Assembly (NCBI GenBank): GCA_023100825.1
Contig: CP095846.1
Coordinates: forward strand, 3,224,001 to 3,288,000
From: Nocardioidaceae bacterium SCSIO 66511
GTDB taxonomy: Bacteria > Actinomycetota > Actinomycetes > Propionibacteriales > Nocardioidaceae
Length of the DNA: 64,000 nucleotides
Direction of reading: 5' to 3'
Part shown: positions 39,361-48,004 of the stretch, piece by piece
Layout: each line of letters opens with the position of its first letter
Position numbering within the stretch: position 1 is the stretch's first letter
The notes under the pieces: generated by a model
Told to the model about the DNA's origin: nothing
Databases searched by the model: none
The model's input: only the letters and a program-made list of their open reading frames with translations
Program-made: the position numbers and the translations under genes

Positions 39361-40962
39361 ATGTCTACTCTCAAACCCCTGATCGCCCGCGACGTATCCG
39401 TCTCGTACGGCGAGCGTGTCGTTCTCGACGGCGTCGATCTCATCGCCTCACCCGGTCAGCGCATCGGCCTGGTCGGCGAGAACGGTGCCGGTAAGTCGAC
39501 GCTGCTGCGCGTCCTCGCGGGAGAGCTGCGTTCGACGGGCGGTTCGGTCAGCGCGCCGGACGACCTCGCGTACCTGCCTCAGGAACCGCCGTTCAATGCA
39601 TCCGAGACCGTCGGCGAGCTGATGACTGCGGCGCTCGCACCGTTGCACGACGCGGTCGCCGCGGTCGAAGAGCTCGGTGTACGAATGGGCGACGATCCGG
39701 CGGCCGCGGAGCGGTTCTCGGAGGCGCTCGAATGGGCCGAGCTGCACGATGCATGGGACGCGGATCGTCGAGCGGAGCTCGCCGCACAGCGCCTCGGCGT
39801 GGCCGATATCGGCTACGACCGGCGCATCGGCTCATTGTCGGGCGGTCAGCGTACGCGCCTCGCGATGACTGCGGTCATCACCAGACGTCCCGCCTGTGTG
39901 CTCCTCGACGAGCCGACGAACCATCTCGACGATGCGGCGATGGAGTTGCTCGAGCAGTTCGTCACCGGCCTGCCTGGGGTCGTCGTCGCCGCGAGCCACG
40001 ATCGTACGTTCCTCGACCTCGCCTGCACCGACATCGTCGACCTCGACCCGTCGGCGTTCGGCACCGACGGGCGCGGTGGCAACCGCTTCGGCGGAGGCTT
40101 CACCGAGTACCTCGACGCCAAGGAACAGTCGCGGCGCCGATGGGAGCAGACGTACGTCGATCAGCAGGCCGAGCTCGACGAGCTGCGCAACGCGACGAAG
40201 GCGGGTATGTCGTCGATCGCGCCCGGCAGAGGGCCGACCGACAACGACAAGTTCATTCACAAGTTCAAGGGAGCCAACGTCGAGCGAACGCTTGCACGGC
40301 GTCTGCGCAGCGCCGAGCAGCGGTTGGAGCGCGCCGAACGCGAGCAGGTACGAAAGCCTCCGCGCCGACTGCAGTTCCGCGGCGAGCTCACGGGCGCACC
40401 CACCGGTGCAGCGGTGTGCGTACGTATCCGCGACCTCGACGTCGCCGGGCGCGTACGTGTCGACACGCTGGATATCGCGACCGGCGAGCAGCTGCTCATC
40501 ACGGGCGGCAACGGCTCGGGCAAGTCGACGCTGCTGTCGACCATCGCCGGTCTGTTATCGCCGACACAGGGCACGGTCGATGTGACGGCACGGCGCGTGG
40601 GACTACTCGTCCAGGATGTGCACTTCGAGCAACCGCATCGCTCGGCGGCCGCGACCTACGCGGCGGCGCTGGAGCAGCATCCGGACGCGCCGTCGTTGAC
40701 CAGTCTTAGACTCGTGACGCCTCGCGACGTACCCAAGCCCGTCGGTGACCTGAGCGTCGGACAGCGTCGGCGGCTCGCGCTGGCGATCCTCATCGCGCGC
40801 TCGCCGGACCTGCTGCTGCTCGACGAGCCGACGAACCACATCTCGCTGTCACTGGCGACCGAGCTCGAGGAGGCACTCGAAGGGACGACCGGGACCGTCG
40901 TGGTCGCGAGCCACGATCGCTGGCTGCGAAAGCGCTGGGGCGGCCCGACGTACGCCCTGTGA
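39361..40962 (+). CDS. ABC-F family ATPase (ribosome-associated, possible antibiotic protection)
   Basis: 533 residues with two nucleotide-binding domains and no membrane segment. The first has GENGAGKST, LSGGQRTRLAM and VLLDEPTNHLDD; the second has GGNGSGKST, LSVGQRRRLAL and LLLDEPTNHIS. The charged linker between them (SRRRWEQTYVDQQAELDEL onward) is the ribosome-contacting P-site tip region in this family. Members either rescue stalled ribosomes or displace bound antibiotics. The regulated leader favours a resistance role. It ends two bases before the convergent uppP stop. Confidence 0.9.
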   Translation: MSTLKPLIARDVSVSYGERVVLDGVDLIASPGQRIGLVGENGAGKSTLLRVLAGELRSTGGSVSAPDDLAYLPQEPPFNASETVGELMTAALAPLHDAVAAVEELGVRMGDDPAAAERFSEALEWAELHDAWDADRRAELAAQRLGVADIGYDRRIGSLSGGQRTRLAMTAVITRRPACVLLDEPTNHLDDAAMELLEQFVTGLPGVVVAASHDRTFLDLACTDIVDLDPSAFGTDGRGGNRFGGGFTEYLDAKEQSRRRWEQTYVDQQAELDELRNATKAGMSSIAPGRGPTDNDKFIHKFKGANVERTLARRLRSAEQRLERAEREQVRKPPRRLQFRGELTGAPTGAAVCVRIRDLDVAGRVRVDTLDIATGEQLLITGGNGSGKSTLLSTIAGLLSPTQGTVDVTARRVGLLVQDVHFEQPHRSAAATYAAALEQHPDAPSLTSLRLVTPRDVPKPVGDLSVGQRRRLALAILIARSPDLLLLDEPTNHISLSLATELEEALEGTTGTVVVASHDRWLRKRWGGPTYAL

Positions 40963-40964
40963 GG

Positions 40965-41816
40965 TCAGGTCGCCGAGATGGCCCCGGTGCCGACAAGCAG
41001 AAGTACGAAGATGCCGAGCACTACCCGGTAGATGATGAAGATGCTGTAGTCGTGCTTGGCGATGAAGCGCAGCAGCCAGGCGACTGCAGCGTACGCGACG
41101 ACGAAGCTCACGACCGTGGCGGTGATCGTGGGTACCCAGCCGACGCCGTTGGAGATGTTGTCGAACTCGGTGATGGTCTGCAGCACGGCGGCGGCGCCGA
41201 GCGCGGGGATCGACAGGAAGAACGACAGCCGGGTGACGGTGACGCGATCGATGCCGCGCAGCAGACCGGCCGACATGGTGGCGCCGGATCGAGAGACACC
41301 CGGGATCAGCGCGAGGCACTGCGTGACGCCGATGATCAGGGTGTCCTTCCAGGTGACGTCGTCCTCATGCCGGTGCAGGGTGGCGTGCCGGTCGGCGTAC
41401 CACATGACGGCGCTCCAGGCGAGCAGCATCGACCCGACGAACCACAGGCTGCGCAAGGTCGTCTCGATCTGGTCCTTGAACGCCAGGCCGATGATGCCGA
41501 TCGGGATCGACCCGAGCACGACCGCCCAACCGAAACGGTAGTCGCGTTCGACTCGCGCGGTCGGCGAGAAGAGACCTCGGAGCCAGGCGACTCCGATCCG
41601 CCAGATGTCCTTGCGCAGGAAGATCAGGGTCGCGAACACCGCGCCGACCTGGATGATCGCGGTGAATGCCGTGACGTCCGGGTCGTCGATCTGGTAGCCG
41701 AGCAGCTTCTCGAGGATCGTCAGGTGACCGGTGCTCGAGATCGGGAGGAACTCGGTCACTCCCTCGACGGCACCCAACACAATGGCGTGCCACAACGGCA
41801 TATCGACAGCCTGCAC
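40965..41816 (-). CDS. uppP: Undecaprenyl-diphosphatase UppP (BacA family)
   Basis: 283 residues with about eight membrane helices. The catalytic motifs EGVTEFLPISSTGH (early) and PGVSRSGAT (middle) are intact. It dephosphorylates undecaprenyl pyrophosphate outside the membrane to recycle the carrier for peptidoglycan, and raised levels give bacitracin resistance. GTG 41816 has GAGGAG five bases upstream. The gene is monocistronic in appearance, with 124 nt to the marR stop. Confidence 0.95.
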   Translation of the reverse strand: MQAVDMPLWHAIVLGAVEGVTEFLPISSTGHLTILEKLLGYQIDDPDVTAFTAIIQVGAVFATLIFLRKDIWRIGVAWLRGLFSPTARVERDYRFGWAVVLGSIPIGIIGLAFKDQIETTLRSLWFVGSMLLAWSAVMWYADRHATLHRHEDDVTWKDTLIIGVTQCLALIPGVSRSGATMSAGLLRGIDRVTVTRLSFFLSIPALGAAAVLQTITEFDNISNGVGWVPTITATVVSFVVAYAAVAWLLRFIAKHDYSIFIIYRVVLGIFVLLLVGTGAISAT

Positions 41817-41940
41817 GTACGCTCCTCAGACGGTGAGATCTACACGGACCCGACCGACCATTGTGCTGGAGAGTCGTTCAGGGGTCGTCAGCCGGTGGGA
41901 TGAACCGTCGACACCTTACGTGGTCTGCGGTCTGACGCCG

Positions 41941-42420
41941 TCACCTCGTCGCGACGTTACGTTTCTCGGGGTCCAGCTTGCACAGCACATCGGCCGCGAT
42001 CCCGTCGAGCTGGCGTACCTGTTCGGGTGTCAGCGCATCGAACACGACCCGGCGTACGTGCTCTACATGACTCGGGGCAGACTCGACGATCTTCGCGTAG
42101 CCGGCCTCGGTCATGCGCGCCATCGTCACGCGGCGGTCGCCGCTCGAAGGCTCGCGTACGACCCATCCGTTGCGTTCCAGCCGGGCGACCACATGCGATA
42201 GACGCGACAACGAGGCGTTCGTGTACGAAGCGAGCGTGCTCATCGGAAGGGTTCGCCCCTCCGACTCCGACAGCATAGCCAGCACCAGGTAGCCGAAATG
42301 GGTCAGCCCGGCATCACGCTGCAACTGGTTGTCAAGTGATGACGGGAGCAGCAAGGTGACGGCGACGAGGCGAATCCACGCGCCGTGCTCATCGGCATCA
42401 AGCCATCTTGGTTCGTCCAC
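41941..42420 (-). CDS. MarR-family transcriptional regulator
   Basis: 159 residues from GTG 42420. The winged helix-turn-helix is visible: LTHFGYLVLAMLSE, LPMSTLASYTNASLSRLSHV and VARLERNGWVVREPSSGDRR. The N-terminal residues (DEPRWLDADEHGAWIRLV) match the MarR subgroup with a WL..E..AW opening. The start codon lies six bases after the -10, so a leaderless message is predicted, and the gene's own promoter carries a dyad that suggests autoregulation. The genes controlled and the ligand are unknown. Confidence 0.9.
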   Translation of the reverse strand: MDEPRWLDADEHGAWIRLVAVTLLLPSSLDNQLQRDAGLTHFGYLVLAMLSESEGRTLPMSTLASYTNASLSRLSHVVARLERNGWVVREPSSGDRRVTMARMTEAGYAKIVESAPSHVEHVRRVVFDALTPEQVRQLDGIAADVLCKLDPEKRNVATR

Positions 42421-42426
42421 GGCCAC

Positions 42427-42456
42427 AGTGTAGCCGTTGATTGACCCTTCAACCAA
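42427..42456 (-). promoter_or_regulatory. marR promoter with overlapping operator dyad
   Basis: On the minus strand -35 TTGGTT (42456-42451), 18-nt spacer and -10 TACACT (42432-42427) precede GTG 42420 by six bases. The dyad TTGGTTGA-N4-TCAATCAA (42437-42456), with seven of eight positions symmetric, covers the -35 and spacer. TTGA-type dyads of this sort are typical MarR operators, so binding would repress its own gene. Confidence 0.65.
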
Positions 42457-42526
42457 ACCTACGACTCGGGTCCGCACGCTTCGCTCGACGAGCGCTGCGT
42501 ACGGACCCGGACGTGGAAAGGAGCGA

Positions 42527-43483
42527 TCAGCCCTTGCGCTTGTTGACCTCTTCGGTGGCCTGCGGGAGGACCGTCTTCAGGTCACCGACGACGCCGAAGT
42601 CGACGAGCTCGAAGATCGGCGCCTCCTCGTCCTTGTTGACCGCGACGATCGTCTTCGACGTCTGCATACCGGCGCGGTGCTGGATCGCACCGGAGATGCC
42701 GTTGGCGACGTACAGCTGCGGCGAGACCGTCTTACCGGTCTGGCCGACCTGGAACGCATGCGGCATCCAGCCGGAGTCGACCGCGGCACGCGACGCACCG
42801 ACCGCGGCACCAAGGCTGTCGGCGAACGCCTCGACCTGCGAGAAGTCACCCGACGTGCCGCGACCACCCGAGACCACGATCGCGGCCTCGGTCAGCTCGG
42901 GACGACCCGACTTCTCCCGCGGCTTCGACTCGGTGATCTTCGCGGTCTTCGCACCATCGGAGATCGACGGCGAAACCGCCTCCACGGCACCCGCACCGGA
43001 GGCCTGCTCGGGCGCAACGGAGTTCGGCTTGACCGCAACGATCGGCGTACCCTTCGTCACCGTCGCCTGCACGGTGAAGTTGCCCGCGAACGCCGACTGC
43101 GTCGTCGCGACGCCGCCATCGGCGGCCTGTACGTCGACCGCATCGGTGATCAGACCGGAGTCGGTACGCACCGCGACGCGACCGCCGATCTCCTTGCCCT
43201 CGGCCGTCGACGGCAGCAACACCGCGGCCGGCAACTTCTCGCTCACCAGCGCCGACAGAGCCTCAGCCTTCGGCGCGACGAGATACTCACTCAGCGCCGC
43301 ATCGTCGAGCACGTAGATCTTCTCCGCGCCGAACGACTCCAACGTCTCCTTCGCGGCGTCTGCATTACTGCCGACGAACACAGCCGACGGCTCGCCGAGA
43401 CGACGCGCCAGCGTGAGCAGCTCGGTGGTGGGCTTGGTGACTGCACCGTCGACGTGGTCGACGTAGACCAGAACTTCACTCAT
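42527..43483 (-). CDS. etfA: Electron transfer flavoprotein, alpha subunit
   Basis: 318 residues. The N-terminal half has the ETF fold (VLVYVDHVDGAVTKPTTELL) and the C-terminal half holds the FAD-binding motifs VVSGGRGTSGDF, GASRAAVDSGWMPHAFQVGQTGKTVSPQLYVA-type sequence in which GQTGKTVSP is the signature, and ISGAIQHRAGMQTSKTIVAVN. The heterodimer moves electrons from acyl-CoA and other dehydrogenases to the quinone pool through ETF dehydrogenase. It follows etfB by 16 nt with GAAGGAG before ATG 43483. Corresponds to fixB of mycobacteria. Confidence 0.96.
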   Translation of the reverse strand: MSEVLVYVDHVDGAVTKPTTELLTLARRLGEPSAVFVGSNADAAKETLESFGAEKIYVLDDAALSEYLVAPKAEALSALVSEKLPAAVLLPSTAEGKEIGGRVAVRTDSGLITDAVDVQAADGGVATTQSAFAGNFTVQATVTKGTPIVAVKPNSVAPEQASGAGAVEAVSPSISDGAKTAKITESKPREKSGRPELTEAAIVVSGGRGTSGDFSQVEAFADSLGAAVGASRAAVDSGWMPHAFQVGQTGKTVSPQLYVANGISGAIQHRAGMQTSKTIVAVNKDEEAPIFELVDFGVVGDLKTVLPQATEEVNKRKG

Positions 43484-43499
43484 TGTCAGCAGCTCCTTC

Positions 43500-44279
43500 T
43501 CACACGAACTTCTTCGACGCGAGGAACTCGACCAGCTTGGTGCCGCCGTCGCCCTCATCGGTCACGATCTCACCGGCAGTACGCGGCGGCCGCGGCTCGA
43601 ACGACGTCACCTTCGTGTACGCCGCACCCGCACCGACCTGATCCGCATCGACGCCGAGATCCGAAAGACCCCAGGACTCGACCGGCTTCTTCTTCGCCGC
43701 CATGATGCCCTTGAACGACGGGTACCGCGGCTCGTTGATCTGGTCGGTGACGCTCAGCACCAGATTGCCCGACGCCTCGATCGTCTCCGACGCGGCGTCA
43801 CCGTCACGGCGGATCGTGACCTTGTCACCATCGACGCTGACCTCGCTCGCCTGCGTCACCGCAGGCACACCAAGACGCTCCGCGAGCATCTGCGGCACAA
43901 CACCCATCGTGCCGTCGGTCGAGGCCATACCGCACAGCACCAGATCGTGATCGATCTTCTTGATCGCCTCGGCCAGCACCAACGACGTCGCCAGCGCATC
44001 AGACCCGGCGATCGCGTCGTCCTCGACATGGACCGCCTTGTGGGCGCCCATCTGCAACGCCTTACGTACCGCATCGGCCGCATCCGACGGCCCGACCGTC
44101 AACACGGTCACCTCACCATCGGAAGCCTCCACGATCTTCAACGCCTCTTCGACCGCGTACTCGTCCAGCTCCGACAACAACCCGTCGACGCCGACCCGAT
44201 CAACCGTGTTATCGGACGAATCGAACGTTCGGTCAGCCGTCGCATCCGGCACATACTTCACACAGACGACAATGTTCAT
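43500..44279 (-). CDS. etfB: Electron transfer flavoprotein, beta subunit
   Basis: 259 residues beginning MNIVVCVKYVPDATADRTF, the typical ETF-beta start. AMP-binding and family motifs follow: NPYD-equivalent LSELDEYAVEEALKI, VLTVGPSDAADAVRKALQMGAHKAVHV, DLVLCGMASTDGTMGVVPQMLAERLGVP. ETF-beta binds AMP structurally and docks the donor dehydrogenase through its recognition loop. First gene of the etfBA operon; 346 nt separate it from the divergent PPOX gene. Confidence 0.96.
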   Translation of the reverse strand: MNIVVCVKYVPDATADRTFDSSDNTVDRVGVDGLLSELDEYAVEEALKIVEASDGEVTVLTVGPSDAADAVRKALQMGAHKAVHVEDDAIAGSDALATSLVLAEAIKKIDHDLVLCGMASTDGTMGVVPQMLAERLGVPAVTQASEVSVDGDKVTIRRDGDAASETIEASGNLVLSVTDQINEPRYPSFKGIMAAKKKPVESWGLSDLGVDADQVGAGAAYTKVTSFEPRPPRTAGEIVTDEGDGGTKLVEFLASKKFV

Positions 44280-44625
44280 GGCCCTACGGCCCCTCCTGTG
44301 CGTGTCACCGGCCAGGTCGTACGAAACAGCGGCGGCCGGCGTTGATGACTTGTGGGATCGAAGGTCAGCCTGCCACTCGCCCGTATTCAACGATGCAGCG
44401 GCCCTCGATGTCCCCTGGCGATCGCCACGTTAACGCGCCAGTAGCCACCACCGCGACGGTGCGACGGCATGGCATCCGTCACAACGGGCGCCCGGTGACC
44501 CGGCTGCACTCCCTGTCCGCGGACATTTCTTGCGCGACAATGTCGAAATCGGCGAGGCGGCGACGTCCCAGAGTCACGAGCCGACGAAAACGTGTTCGTC
44601 GACATCGACCAAGGAGCAGAGTGCC
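44280..44625. other. Divergent intergenic region etfB / PPOX gene
   Basis: 346 nt without a convincing gene. It must contain the promoters for etfBA (minus) and the PPOX gene (plus). AGGAGG is present 12 nt before etfB. I see no strong -35/-10 pair, dyad or riboswitch-like structure. Confidence 0.5.
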
Positions 44626-45123
44626 ATGGAACCGAACGACATCCGCGCGATCCTCGATCTCCCCACGAGCCGCGAGCTCTTGGACCGCGACGTACTGCGA
44701 ATGGCGTACGTCACCAAGAGCGGCAGCCCACGCAACATTCCGATCAGCTTCACCTGGAACGGCACCGAGATCGTCGTCTGCACCACCAGGAACGCACCGA
44801 AACTGCGCTCCCTTCGACACAACCCCGAAGTCGCGCTCACGATCGACACCGAGGTGCACCCGCCGAAGATCCTGCTCATCCGGGGTCGAGTCGAACTGGA
44901 CGACGTCGACGGCATCCCCGAGGAGTACCTCCAGACCAACGGCACTTACCAGATGACGTCCGAGCAGCGGATCGAATGGGAGAAGGAGATTCGTTCGCTG
45001 TACGACGGCATGGTCCGGATCGTCGTGACTCCCACATGGGTGAAGCTGATCGACTTCGAGAACACGCTTCCCACTGCGGTCGAGGAGCTGGCCCGGGAGC
45101 GGGCCGAGCGGGACGGGGGTTGA
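44626..45123 (+). CDS. Pyridoxamine 5'-phosphate oxidase-family protein (PPOX class)
   Basis: 165 residues with the split beta-barrel of flavin/F420-binding PPOX proteins: LLDRDVLRMAYVTKSGSPRNIP, FTWNGTEIVVCTTRNAPKLRSLRHNP and VALTIDTEVHPPKILLIRG. These proteins use FMN, F420 or biliverdin-like cofactors; which one applies here is not visible. The C-terminal half (MVRIVVTPTWVKLIDFENTLP) is usual for the group. ATG 44626 follows AAGGAG. Single gene, no clear operon partner. Confidence 0.85.
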   Translation: MEPNDIRAILDLPTSRELLDRDVLRMAYVTKSGSPRNIPISFTWNGTEIVVCTTRNAPKLRSLRHNPEVALTIDTEVHPPKILLIRGRVELDDVDGIPEEYLQTNGTYQMTSEQRIEWEKEIRSLYDGMVRIVVTPTWVKLIDFENTLPTAVEELARERAERDGG

Positions 45124-45145
45124 GGGGGCTGCTTCGCTGCCTCCG

Positions 45146-45203
45146 TTCATCGTTTCCCGCCGCTGCGGTTCCGTCCTTCATCGTTTCCCCGCCGCTGCGG
45201 TTC
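45146..45203 (+). repeat. Direct repeat of about 26 bases
   Basis: Two near-identical copies of TTCATCGTTTCC(C)CGCCGCTGCGGTTC at 45146-45171 and 45177-45203, differing by one extra C and separated by five bases. They lie just after the PPOX stop. Possibly a relic of local duplication; no function is evident. Confidence 0.75.
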
Positions 45204-45345
45204 TCTTCTTTGGCGGCGACGACGCCGGGTACGCAGTCGGTGGCCGCCTCCCCGCGACCCTCCCCGCTACCTCGGTTGCCGCCTTCACCGTTTCCACGGT
45301 TCGCCGGTTCCCCTTTAAAACAAGGCGATTCGACACTCACAGCTC

Positions 45346-45374
45346 TTGTTAGTCAAACACATATTCGATACAAT
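45346..45374 (+). promoter_or_regulatory. LexA-type leaderless promoter of the 13E12 HNH gene
   Basis: -35 TTGTTA (45346-45351), 17-nt spacer and -10 TACAAT (45369-45374) are followed by seven bases and ATG 45382. The spacer contains TCAAAC-ACAT-ATTCGA (45353-45368), which matches the SOS box at 10 of 12 defined positions. The layout is the same as for dnaE2 and imuA'. The weaker box suggests partial or tuned repression. Confidence 0.7.
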
Positions 45375-45381
45375 AGGTCTC

Positions 45382-46827
45382 ATGTTCGAGCCGCAGACCT
45401 ACACCCGCCTCCGCGACCTTGCGGGTCAGGCTGCGAACGTCTCCGACCAGATCGGCTTGGCCACCGACGAACAGCTGTGCCAGTCGTTGCGTGACCTGCA
45501 AGCCGCGTTGGATTTGCTCGACGGGGTACGCGCCTCCCTGTTCGCGCAGTTGAAGGAGACTGAAGCCCACAAGTCCGACGGCGCCTCCACGGTCGCCGGG
45601 TGGGCTCGTCAGGAGCTGCGGATGGGGCTCGGTGAATCGCGGCGGCACACCAAAGCCGGCCAAACCCTGAAGACGCTCCCGAAAGTTGCGGCCGCTCTGG
45701 ACGCCGGGCAGATCCGGGGCGCGCATGTCGACGAGTTCACCGTCGGTGTCACCAAGGTCGGCGCCGACATCATGACCGACCTGCAAGACGTCCTCCTCCC
45801 GATCGCCAAAACATGTGAGCCCCGTGATCTGCGGGTCGCGATCAACGAACTCAACGACATCGTGAACTGTGAAGAACGCGATAAGGCGTACCAGCGGGGC
45901 ATGAACAAACGAGACATCCGGGTCGACAAATGCGGTGACGGGTACTACGTGTCCGGGATGCTCGACCCCGTCACCGGAGCAAAATTCAGCCAATGGGCCA
46001 AAACCGTCTCCGCACCCGAATACGACGGCGACGACCGCGCACCATCGGACCGCCGCGTCGACGGACTCGGACGAATGCTCGACGACCAAAACACCCCACC
46101 CCCGCCCGAACAGCAGCCCTCAGACGAACAACCCGAGCAGGAGCCGTCGAAGCCGCGCCGTCGTGCCGATGTCTCCCTGCTCGTCCTGGCCGACCTCGAA
46201 ACCCTCCTGCGTCTGCCCGGAGCACGTCCGGCCACGTTGGTCGGGTTCGGACCCATCGGCCCCCAGCTCCTCGGCTACCTCACCTGCGGCGCCGACACGT
46301 CAGGCATCCTCACCCACGGCACAACGAACGGCCCGACACCGCAGGCCAACGTCCTCAACGTCGGCCGCACCAGCCGCCTCGCCACAACAGCGCAACGCAA
46401 AGCGATCACCGCCCGCCAAGACGGCATCTGCGCCAACCCCGGCTGCGGCTCCACCTTCCTGGAGTTCCACCACGTCAACTGGTGGAACCGCGACGGCGGG
46501 CGTACGGACGTGTCCAATTTGGTCGGAATCTGCGGCGGCTGCCACCACCTCGTCCACCAAAACAAACTCGTCATCCGGCACGACGGGCACGGCGGGTTCA
46601 CGTTCCACCGCTCCACCGGCGCGATCATCGACGACCATGCGCGGGTCACGAAACAACGCGTCCGCGACCTCATCGCCAAAATTCGTCACACCGCCGAAAC
46701 CGGCGATGAGCCCGAACCATCGGTACCGAAACCACGGATCGACGCCGGCTGGCTCACGCCACTCACACCAGACCAACGCTCACCCGGCGAACTCCACCTC
46801 TACGAGTACGTCTCCCAGCACGGCTAG
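45382..46827 (+). CDS. DUF222 / HNH endonuclease protein, REP13E12 family (copy 2)
   Basis: 481 residues. DUF222 region: LLDGVRASLFAQLKETEAHK, GAHVDEFTVGVTKVGADIM and DGYYVSGMLDPVTGAKFSQWAK. A proline/glutamate linker follows, then an HNH domain: CANPGCGSTFLEFHHV, WWNRDGGRTDVSNLVGICGGCHHLVHQNK. It differs clearly from copy 1 and belongs to another subgroup. Lysine is often AAA here, whereas neighbours use AAG almost only, consistent with a mobile or recently acquired gene. Several 13E12 genes of M. tuberculosis are LexA-controlled, which fits the promoter found here. The stop overlaps the convergent GNAT stop (CTAG). Confidence 0.9.
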   Translation: MFEPQTYTRLRDLAGQAANVSDQIGLATDEQLCQSLRDLQAALDLLDGVRASLFAQLKETEAHKSDGASTVAGWARQELRMGLGESRRHTKAGQTLKTLPKVAAALDAGQIRGAHVDEFTVGVTKVGADIMTDLQDVLLPIAKTCEPRDLRVAINELNDIVNCEERDKAYQRGMNKRDIRVDKCGDGYYVSGMLDPVTGAKFSQWAKTVSAPEYDGDDRAPSDRRVDGLGRMLDDQNTPPPPEQQPSDEQPEQEPSKPRRRADVSLLVLADLETLLRLPGARPATLVGFGPIGPQLLGYLTCGADTSGILTHGTTNGPTPQANVLNVGRTSRLATTAQRKAITARQDGICANPGCGSTFLEFHHVNWWNRDGGRTDVSNLVGICGGCHHLVHQNKLVIRHDGHGGFTFHRSTGAIIDDHARVTKQRVRDLIAKIRHTAETGDEPEPSVPKPRIDAGWLTPLTPDQRSPGELHLYEYVSQHG

Positions 46828-47252
46828 CCTTTGCGGCTCGGCCGCTCCAAGTACGTATCGTCCGGTTTGGCGAACCCGAACTTCGCGTACATGCCGTGCG
46901 CGTCATCGGTGTGCAGCGTCCAACGCATATCTGCGCCCGGCCCCGCGTCGATCATCACCCGGACCAGCTCCTTGCCAAGGCCGTTGCCCCTCGCCTCGGG
47001 CAGTACGTACACATCGGCGAGGTAGGCGAATGAGACACCGTCGGAGATCGCCCTGGCATAACCGACCATCGCACCCGATGCGGTTGAAAAGGCGCCGACG
47101 ATCCGCCACGCGTTGTCCAGCTGGGTCTCGACGTCGCCGCGAGTACGCCATCGCGCCCAGTACACCGAGGTCGAAAGGAACTCCCAGAGAGCGTCACGAT
47201 CGACACGCGACCGATCGTCGTCGAGCGTGAATCCGCGATAGGTGACGATCAT
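46824..47252 (-). CDS. GNAT-family N-acetyltransferase
   Basis: 142 residues. FLSTSVYWARWRTRGDVETQLDNA opens a well-known small GNAT group; acetyl-CoA motif A is VYVLPEARGNGLGKELV, and the end DAHGMYAKFGFAKPDDTYLERP is typical. Such enzymes acetylate small amines or antibiotics; the substrate is unknown. ATG 47252 is the start of conserved sequence (MIVTYRGFTLDDD). It overlaps the converging HNH gene by four bases and is divergent from the methyltransferase gene. Confidence 0.9.
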   Translation of the reverse strand: MIVTYRGFTLDDDRSRVDRDALWEFLSTSVYWARWRTRGDVETQLDNAWRIVGAFSTASGAMVGYARAISDGVSFAYLADVYVLPEARGNGLGKELVRVMIDAGPGADMRWTLHTDDAHGMYAKFGFAKPDDTYLERPSRKG

Positions 47253-47303
47253 CGACCCATCATCGCCGAGGACGGATACGATCCGCACGTGCATTCCGAG
47301 GCG

Positions 47304-48002
47304 ATGGGCATCACCGGCGAGCGGACTGTGCCCGGCGTCGGTCACGAGAACTACTGGTACCGCCGCCACGAGGTCGTGTACGAGTCGTTGACCGGCGCCG
47401 TCAAAGATCGCGACGTACTGGAAGCCGGCTGCGGCGAGGGCTACGGCGCGTCGCTGCTTGCGCGAAACGCGCGCTCGATGTGTGCACTCGACTACGACGC
47501 CTACACGACCGACCACGTGCGCCGTACGTACCCGGATCTGCAGGTCGTACGCGCAAACCTCGTCGCGCTGCCGTTCGCGGCCGGCTCGTTCGACACCGTG
47601 GTGAGCCTGCAGACAGTCGAGCATCTGTGGGATCAGGACACGTTCGTCGCCGAATGCAAACGGGTGCTGCGTCCTGGCGGGTCGATGGTCATCAGTACGC
47701 CGAACACACTCACGTTCCCGCCCGGCAATCCGTACCATCCGCATGAGCTCACGCCCGCGGAGCTGTGCGAGCTGGTGTCGCGCCACGCGACCGTCACTTC
47801 GCTGGCCGGGCTACACCACGCGTCAGCGCTGCAGGCTTGGGAGGGCGAGCACGGGTCGATCGTCGACGCCCAGCTCGCATCCGACCACGCCGACTGGCCG
47901 GACGCCGTACGCACTCGGGTCGAAGCGGTGACCTGCGACGACTTCGTGCTCGGCGCGGCGAGCGACGACTGCCTCGATCTCGTCATCGCCGCAACGCGCT
48001 GA
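47304..48002 (+). CDS. Class I SAM-dependent methyltransferase (Rv3030 type)
   Basis: 232 residues from ATG 47304 (MGITGERTVPG), which matches the N-terminus of mycobacterial Rv3030; a GTG at 47289 is the alternative. The SAM motif is VLEAGCGEGYGASLLA, with ALDYDAY as acidic motif II, NLVALPFAAGSFDTVVSLQTVEHLWD and ECKRVLRPGGSMVISTPN. In mycobacteria this methyltransferase takes part in making methylated polysaccharides together with a GH57 branching enzyme and a glycosyltransferase. Neither partner is next to it here. Confidence 0.85.
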   Translation: MGITGERTVPGVGHENYWYRRHEVVYESLTGAVKDRDVLEAGCGEGYGASLLARNARSMCALDYDAYTTDHVRRTYPDLQVVRANLVALPFAAGSFDTVVSLQTVEHLWDQDTFVAECKRVLRPGGSMVISTPNTLTFPPGNPYHPHELTPAELCELVSRHATVTSLAGLHHASALQAWEGEHGSIVDAQLASDHADWPDAVRTRVEAVTCDDFVLGAASDDCLDLVIAATR

Positions 48003-48004
48003 CC

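Noticed and set aside
44221-44232. TCGAACGTTCGG inside etfB, resembling an SOS box
   Set aside because: The two half-sites touch with no four-base spacer and lie within coding sequence, so LexA binding is unlikely.
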